A DNA stretch of 9,488 nt from an uncultured Verrucomicrobiota bacterium (GTDB lineage: Bacteria; Verrucomicrobiota; Kiritimatiellia; RFP12; UBA1067), in NCBI GenBank assembly GCA_937901395.1, contig CALCDB010000186.1:1-9488 (forward strand), written 5' to 3'. Of this stretch, positions 5,701 to 9,488 are shown piece by piece (within the stretch, counting starts at the first letter, position 1; the number at the start of each line of letters is the position of its first letter). The notes below the pieces were generated by a model. It had not been told where the DNA came from. It saw nothing but the letters and a program-made list of their open reading frames with translations, and did no database searches. Both the position numbers and the translations under genes were made by a program.

Positions 5701-7144
5701 GAACATGGTGACGATCGTATCGGTTCCGGATAATGCGCCTGGGTTTGCGGAGACGGCGAGAAAGATCAACGCCACGCGGTATGTAAACCTTTCGGCTGGC
5801 GTGGAAATCACCGACATCAGCGACATAAAGAACGTCGGATTCACGAAGATCTCGGGGACGTTGCCAGCGGGAGTAAAGGTATCGGTAGGGATGTCGGCGG
5901 GGGGAGTTCCGGCATTCGCGATTACGGGCGTTCCGACGGCGAAGGCGGGGACGTACGAAGCGGTATATCAGATCAAGGAAAAGCAGAATGGCAAGTGGGT
6001 CAAGGGGATGCCGATTACTCTCACTTTCGATATCGTGGACGTAACGAAGGCGCCAGTAGGGTTGCAACCGATCAATCCATCATTAGCCAAGACGCGCACC
6101 TTCAAGAACGTGATGGTAGTCGAAGAGAACGAGAAGGGCGAGAAGAGACTCGACGGCATGGTGCAACTTACGGTTCCGCCATCGGGCAGGGTGAGCGCAC
6201 GTTATACTTGCGATGAGGGCACGATCGCGCTTAACGCCAAGAATTGGGTGACGTGTAATGCGGATATGGGAACATTAGCCACTACGTTAGTTTCGAAGAA
6301 GGGCTACGAGATGGAAGTAGAGGCTCGGAAGGATGGCTCGGTAGATGTACGCCTCACCGATCCAGAGAACAATGTTTCTTCGGCTACGATTAGCGGGCAG
6401 ACATGGAAGAAGGGCAATTCGGCGGAAGCGTGGAAGAATTACTACACGGTAGCGATTAAGGGCGAAGGCGGTTATGGATACATGACGCTAAAGATGGCGA
6501 CGCAAAGCGCGTGCAATTCCGGCACCTTCACGGTAGCGGGAATGCTGCCGAATGGCACGAAGTTCTCGGGTAGCTATGCGTTGGAATATCCGGAAGGGGG
6601 AGTCGAGCAAGCGGAGACGGCGATATTGCCAATCTACAAGAAACTCTCGAAGGGAATCTTCGCGGCGGCCGCGGAAATCATCAAGGATGCTGAAGCGAAG
6701 GAGATTCGTAGGTGCGTCAATTCGCCAGATAATTGGAAGAGCTACTGGACCGACCTTTACGGCGATGTAGCATTTACGCTTCACGGCAGCTACTACAACA
6801 AGGATGACGATCTGCACGATTGCTGCGCGGAGGATCACGATACCTATACCTTCAACTTCTATTTGGGCGACGAGTCGCTTACGACGGTGACGGTTGATAA
6901 GAATAGCAAGCTCGTCTTAGGCGGGGACAATCCGCAGAAAGTAACGCTCAACCTGAATCGCAATACGGGCGTAATAACGGGAAGCTTCAAGAATCCGAAA
7001 CTTGGCGACAAGACGGTTTCGTACGCGGGAGCGATAATCCTTGGATGGGGAGGTTGCGGTTGTGCGCCAGGCGAGCAGGTGTTGCCGTTCATGTGCGGCA
7101 ACAGCAAGGGCGATGTGGTAACGATCGACGTCGATAACAAGTAA
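2708..7144 (+). CDS. Giant secreted protein with two thioredoxin-like domains and Calx-beta
   Basis: A 1478-residue exported protein. AGGAGG at 2694-2699 lies 8 nt before the ATG, and residues 1-22 are a signal peptide (SALA cleavage region). Modules in order: a thioredoxin-like domain (about 55-195) with CIHC (84-87) and a likely cis-proline at P146; a beta-sandwich linker (about 225-310); a second thioredoxin-like domain (about 320-535) with WCPDC (354-358) and GVPIFVLLRKDG (487-498), the typical cis-Pro strand; two PPC-like beta modules (about 545-760); a Calx-beta-like module (774-872); a less clear region (875-1010); an Ig-like 'putative Ig' module (1029-1110, LPAGV...ITGVPT); and a beta-rich tail (about 1130-1478) with nine cysteines, including C1450-x-C1452-x-P. 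No LPXTG, PEP-CTERM or membrane anchor closes it. The CxxC motifs suggest disulphide or redox chemistry outside the cytoplasm, while the rest looks structural or adhesive. It is followed 21 nt later by another giant gene. Domain limits are by eye; catalytic redox activity is inferred. Confidence 0.85.
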   Translation: MKRLLSIVLFVAMAITSGSALAFSKNMYPYEKPDGRQGDALHCIRAEKGMDLEVGKWYTNFAVCKDYADKHGLPMVAIWSNKDCIHCWYTDVCFTQQAFLDWKAINPAGQVIYCFMAGGHDDIDQELGTSYNWMRYEGGNTLNAYPFVAFWWKQKGVNEHLTGDSLIGAKYSFDLADKNIPQFTERVIAKMESVFAGWSPAPAYAGGYFATTNAPYATPQAEAGTKQVIIDLTRTATTATNQTMTIARTGKTTESLKITWPEEVTEQQITIGNFDTNWFSLGKDVTLSLLDGEGGAVSKLAIPCVATENSADNPAVTGCSKFGEWTMDLEAAKEKAKLYGGKAYTLVAVQGSLWCPDCANVERNFLGLKDASGNNRFSKWAASKNIALVSIDIPNFNSEAVDCESPSLLKRTQYKTRLARPDEYPQSGAEANLTNYLYRSGIGYMTRKNLTEEKAAEILKRNHDLVTLDTDEGGFHRPEDGNKFRTGVPIFVLLRKDGTVAARLTRMAAVSPMKVDQANFDSYIKRFEEMIEIAENDATEIENNYAGEGAIPFDANGGEASNYLCSADTVDTFFLRGVGGNALQKITVKGDAAVEDDAAVKVALVKLGKDGKQVELTSKEGLLSTGISFDWTFTEAGEYYAQVSFSNFDTKAFKLESTKEKHFQNYKISGNTIVVPQEDQASAKAPKGSDKVVIRLVEGTVYKISGMKACAQLDGIVGPKQGFYLAKAGGDFEATVTEVGGTLTYQIWKPGTAGFDKTAQTVPESVCGLPGEEEPLKIALKRNGGKSGKIVMKVVEKSSSLLPYRYSFEEQTITWEDGDIEDKDVEITIYDDLLFDGMGIIELKATIVESEAGDVVVEEGKDIFKLTVVEDDKQSPGKAYISRTEPDFANNKKIVYAREGEGMKFYARRIEGSDGLVAAILTSSYKDAQFETKDGTDLKDIGERFPEIREFVPEGAKFLYWASRDGEEKWVKVTGIPAGKTANIYFTPVKPLGTISASNMVTIVSVPDNAPGFAETARKINATRYVNLSAGVEITDISDIKNVGFTKISGTLPAGVKVSVGMSAGGVPAFAITGVPTAKAGTYEAVYQIKEKQNGKWVKGMPITLTFDIVDVTKAPVGLQPINPSLAKTRTFKNVMVVEENEKGEKRLDGMVQLTVPPSGRVSARYTCDEGTIALNAKNWVTCNADMGTLATTLVSKKGYEMEVEARKDGSVDVRLTDPENNVSSATISGQTWKKGNSAEAWKNYYTVAIKGEGGYGYMTLKMATQSACNSGTFTVAGMLPNGTKFSGSYALEYPEGGVEQAETAILPIYKKLSKGIFAAAAEIIKDAEAKEIRRCVNSPDNWKSYWTDLYGDVAFTLHGSYYNKDDDLHDCCAEDHDTYTFNFYLGDESLTTVTVDKNSKLVLGGDNPQKVTLNLNRNTGVITGSFKNPKLGDKTVSYAGAIILGWGGCGCAPGEQVLPFMCGNSKGDVVTIDVDNK

Positions 7145-7165
7145 TTTCTAAAGGAGGAAAGCATC

Positions 7166-9488
7166 ATGAAAAAATCATTGGTATTCTTGGCTTTGGCGGC
7201 GCTCACCGGTTCGACGTGGGCGGCGGCGGCTGGTTCCAGCGAGAAGCAAGCTGTTGGAATTAATGTAGGCAACACGAAAAAGGTGAAGCTGGTAGAAGAG
7301 TACGATCCCGAGTTCAAGGAGTATATGGGTTCTGGTGTATACTACATGCAAGTAACCTTGAAGAGAGGTAAGGCATATACGTTCTATTACGAAGGCGGGG
7401 ATGCGGAAGACCTTTCGCTTACAACGTATCCACGCGATCCGACCGATTCGGAGTGGGAGCGTGACATCTATGCGCCAAGCGCGAATTTCAACGATAGCGC
7501 AGTTCAAGACAACAAGTATATGAATTGGCTTTATAGCACCGATTGGGAGTATGATGACCAAGCTTCGTGGAAGTATTACATCTGTTTGGAAGGCGACATC
7601 GGAGCGCAGACGACGGTTCATTTGGTCGAGGGGTATGTGTCGTTCCTGCCGCCAGGATTGGCGGAGAATCCGCTTGTGATCACGGTAGGCGACAAGGAAC
7701 AGAAGTTCGCCAAGAAGTTTACGGAAGAGTCGGCATTCTTCTTCGAGACCACGCTTCAGGGCGGGCGCAAGTATCTGGTTCGAATCGAAGGCGGCTCCGA
7801 GGGATCGCCGTATAGCCTCGGCGTAAGCAGCGATGACATGTTCGAGCAGATCGAAGATACCGATTACGACACTTCAATCAACGAGGCGTGGATGATATGT
7901 CCGGAAGAAGGCGGAACATACACCTTCGAGGCGGGCGGCGGACTTGAGGGAGATAATTTCACGATGATTTGCAAGGCGGTAACGAAGCGCACGATCGCGA
8001 ACCATCCATGGGAGGATATCGCGAATGGCGGCGAGGATACGTTCCAGCCGGGCAGGATGGTAGCGGATAAGCAGTATTACGATGATATCGTAGACGAGTG
8101 GCTTTATCGCGTAAACGTGGCGAAGGGCGACAAGTGGGTGTTCAATGCGGTTGGAGCGGATATTCCGGTAAAGATGAATCTTTACGACAAGAACGGCAAT
8201 ATCATCGCCGAGAACGAGACGATTGGCGATGGCTCATACGATTTGCGCATTGGCTATGAATTCACGAGCGCGGGGTACTACTACATCGGCGTATACGATC
8301 CATCGCTCACGATGGACGACGCGCCAGTTTGCAGCGAAGTCACATTGACGGCGAAGAAGATCACGACGGACAAGGATGATCCGGTAGCGATTTCGCCAGT
8401 GCCGGGCAAGGAAGGCGATCGCCCGACGGAAGTAGGTTCGGAGTATGGGCCATATTCATTGAGCGAAACGAAGTGGACGCAGACCTTCGTAGTTGGCGGC
8501 AGGAAGGGCATAACCTATTCGTTGGGCACCAAGGATGCGGAAGTATTTAGCGATCACTTGCTTTGGGGCGAAGTCTATACGCTTTCGGGGACGAAGGAGA
8601 CGATTATTGGGTCGGGATACATCAGCCCCGGTGACGATTTCATCTTCACGGCGGATAAGAACGCAGCGTATTACATTAGGGTTAGCGTGGCAGAAGGCGT
8701 GGCGCTTGATTATCCCGGCTTCTACCTCTATGCGCTTGCGTATACGACGGATGGCGAGGATCTTGGTATCTTGCAGGTGTTCGCGTATGGAACGCCAGAG
8801 GCGAGGTGGTACATCGATAGCGAGAAGAGCACGCTATATCCAAGCGGGACGGCGTTGTTGGTAAACGGAACGCACAAGGTAACGTTCAATACCGTGAAGA
8901 ACTTCAAGAGTCCGGCGGCGATTAGCGACATCGAAGTAACGCCGGGAACGGAACCGACGGTAGTGGAGGCGTATTATTCAGATACCTACGATCCAGTAGA
9001 CGACGAGACGCAGGGCTCTGAGATAATTGATGGGAAGAAGATTACGTACAAGCCGACCGCGTTGACCTTGAAGAGCACGGCGACATCGGTCGATCGTACA
9101 CTTTGGGAAGATGATCCGGCGGATAACTTCACCTTTGATGGAGTCGATGGATACCTCTACGATTTCAAGTTGGAGAATGTTTCTGGCGATGCGTATTTCG
9201 CGATTACGAACGCGACGCCATACAAGGATGAGGGCGGAATCTTCGTTCTTGCGGCGCAGGAAGTAACCAAGTTGGCGTTGCCGAAGACGAAGACAAAATA
9301 CGTGCTTAAGGTCTATCATGGGGAACTGACTCCGTCGAACGGGTGCTACACATTGACGGGCAAGTACGCGAACGTAGGCGCGATCAAGTTCGCGAAGACG
9401 GCGGTCAAGGTGAAGGACAACGTCGGAGAGGTCGTCCTGACGGTCAACCGCACCGCCAAGGAGGGCAGGGTGTGCGTCCGTTATGCGA
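7166..9488 (+). CDS. Large secreted PPC/PEGA/Calx-beta protein, 3' end missing
   Basis: The frame is open from ATG 7166 to the window edge (774 complete codons), so the true C-terminus lies outside. AGGAGG (7152-7157) stands 8 nt before the start. Residues 1-20 form a signal peptide (MKK, hydrophobic stretch, STWA-A). The rest is a chain of predicted beta-sandwiches resembling bacterial pre-peptidase C-terminal (PPC) modules, at about 27-160, 168-270, 280-398, 405-525 and 626-735; each has a strand pattern such as YRVNVAKGDKWVF or YYIGVYDPS. A PEGA-like module (about 535-605: PEARWYIDSEKSTLYPSGTA, then a THKVTF strand) sits between the last two. From residue 741 a Calx-beta domain begins (AVKVKDNVGEVVLTVNRTAK, then GRVCVRYA) and is cut by the window. 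No catalytic motif is visible. Likely a surface or extracellular matrix or adhesin-like protein, co-transcribed with the thioredoxin giant. The Calx-beta part switches codon style (see findings). Confidence 0.85.
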   Translation, partial: MKKSLVFLALAALTGSTWAAAAGSSEKQAVGINVGNTKKVKLVEEYDPEFKEYMGSGVYYMQVTLKRGKAYTFYYEGGDAEDLSLTTYPRDPTDSEWERDIYAPSANFNDSAVQDNKYMNWLYSTDWEYDDQASWKYYICLEGDIGAQTTVHLVEGYVSFLPPGLAENPLVITVGDKEQKFAKKFTEESAFFFETTLQGGRKYLVRIEGGSEGSPYSLGVSSDDMFEQIEDTDYDTSINEAWMICPEEGGTYTFEAGGGLEGDNFTMICKAVTKRTIANHPWEDIANGGEDTFQPGRMVADKQYYDDIVDEWLYRVNVAKGDKWVFNAVGADIPVKMNLYDKNGNIIAENETIGDGSYDLRIGYEFTSAGYYYIGVYDPSLTMDDAPVCSEVTLTAKKITTDKDDPVAISPVPGKEGDRPTEVGSEYGPYSLSETKWTQTFVVGGRKGITYSLGTKDAEVFSDHLLWGEVYTLSGTKETIIGSGYISPGDDFIFTADKNAAYYIRVSVAEGVALDYPGFYLYALAYTTDGEDLGILQVFAYGTPEARWYIDSEKSTLYPSGTALLVNGTHKVTFNTVKNFKSPAAISDIEVTPGTEPTVVEAYYSDTYDPVDDETQGSEIIDGKKITYKPTALTLKSTATSVDRTLWEDDPADNFTFDGVDGYLYDFKLENVSGDAYFAITNATPYKDEGGIFVLAAQEVTKLALPKTKTKYVLKVYHGELTPSNGCYTLTGKYANVGAIKFAKTAVKVKDNVGEVVLTVNRTAKEGRVCVRYA

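Noticed and set aside
5303..6067. Long antisense frame of 254 codons inside the giant gene (also 3470-4135)
   Set aside because: These are arginine-rich shadows produced by the NCG-rich codon use of the sense gene, with no ribosome site, signal peptide or recognisable domain.

Overview
This 9.5 kb window carries four genes, all on the + strand, and all four products appear to leave the cytoplasm. Three have an ordinary signal peptide and one is a lipoprotein. The best guess for the source is an uncultured bacterium of the Verrucomicrobiota/Kiritimatiellota/Lentisphaerota kind. This rests on the very long modular secreted proteins that mix thioredoxin-like, pre-peptidase-like (PPC), PEGA-like and Calx-beta beta-sandwich modules, on Shine-Dalgarno-led genes, and on a strong preference for NCG and GTA codons. 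It is an inference; there is no rRNA or other phylogenetic marker here.

Layout. Positions 1-286 hold no convincing gene. They contain an A/C-rich low-complexity start, a 12-bp perfect palindrome and one good sigma70-type promoter. Positions 264-316 form an unusually complete promoter: an A6T6A6 UP-element-like tract, a -35 box and an extended -10 box. It leads through a structured leader of about 134 nt into a 276-residue cysteine-containing exported protein of unknown function (457-1287). That gene ends in a strong intrinsic terminator and uses a translation-optimised codon set unlike its neighbours, so it is predicted to be very highly expressed. A purine-rich spacer with degenerate repeats follows (about 1347-1510), and then a second extended -10 promoter.

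That promoter starts a second unit that looks like an operon: a SurA/parvulin-like lipoprotein (1615-2694), a 1478-residue secreted protein with two thioredoxin-like domains, CIHC and WCPDC (2708-7144), and a large secreted PPC/PEGA/Calx-beta protein that runs off the right edge (7166-9488). The gaps are 13 and 21 nt, with near-perfect Shine-Dalgarno sites. An extended -10 element at the end of the lipoprotein gene may also let the two large genes be transcribed on their own.

Working hypothesis: the second unit couples an envelope folding factor (a foldase-like lipoprotein whose parvulin domain appears to lack its catalytic histidines) to two giant secreted, partly cysteine-rich beta-sandwich proteins, one of which carries its own thioredoxin folds. 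The nearby abundant secreted protein shares a short CxCxP...C C-terminal motif with the giant thioredoxin protein. This suggests, but does not prove, a common extracellular structure or sorting route.
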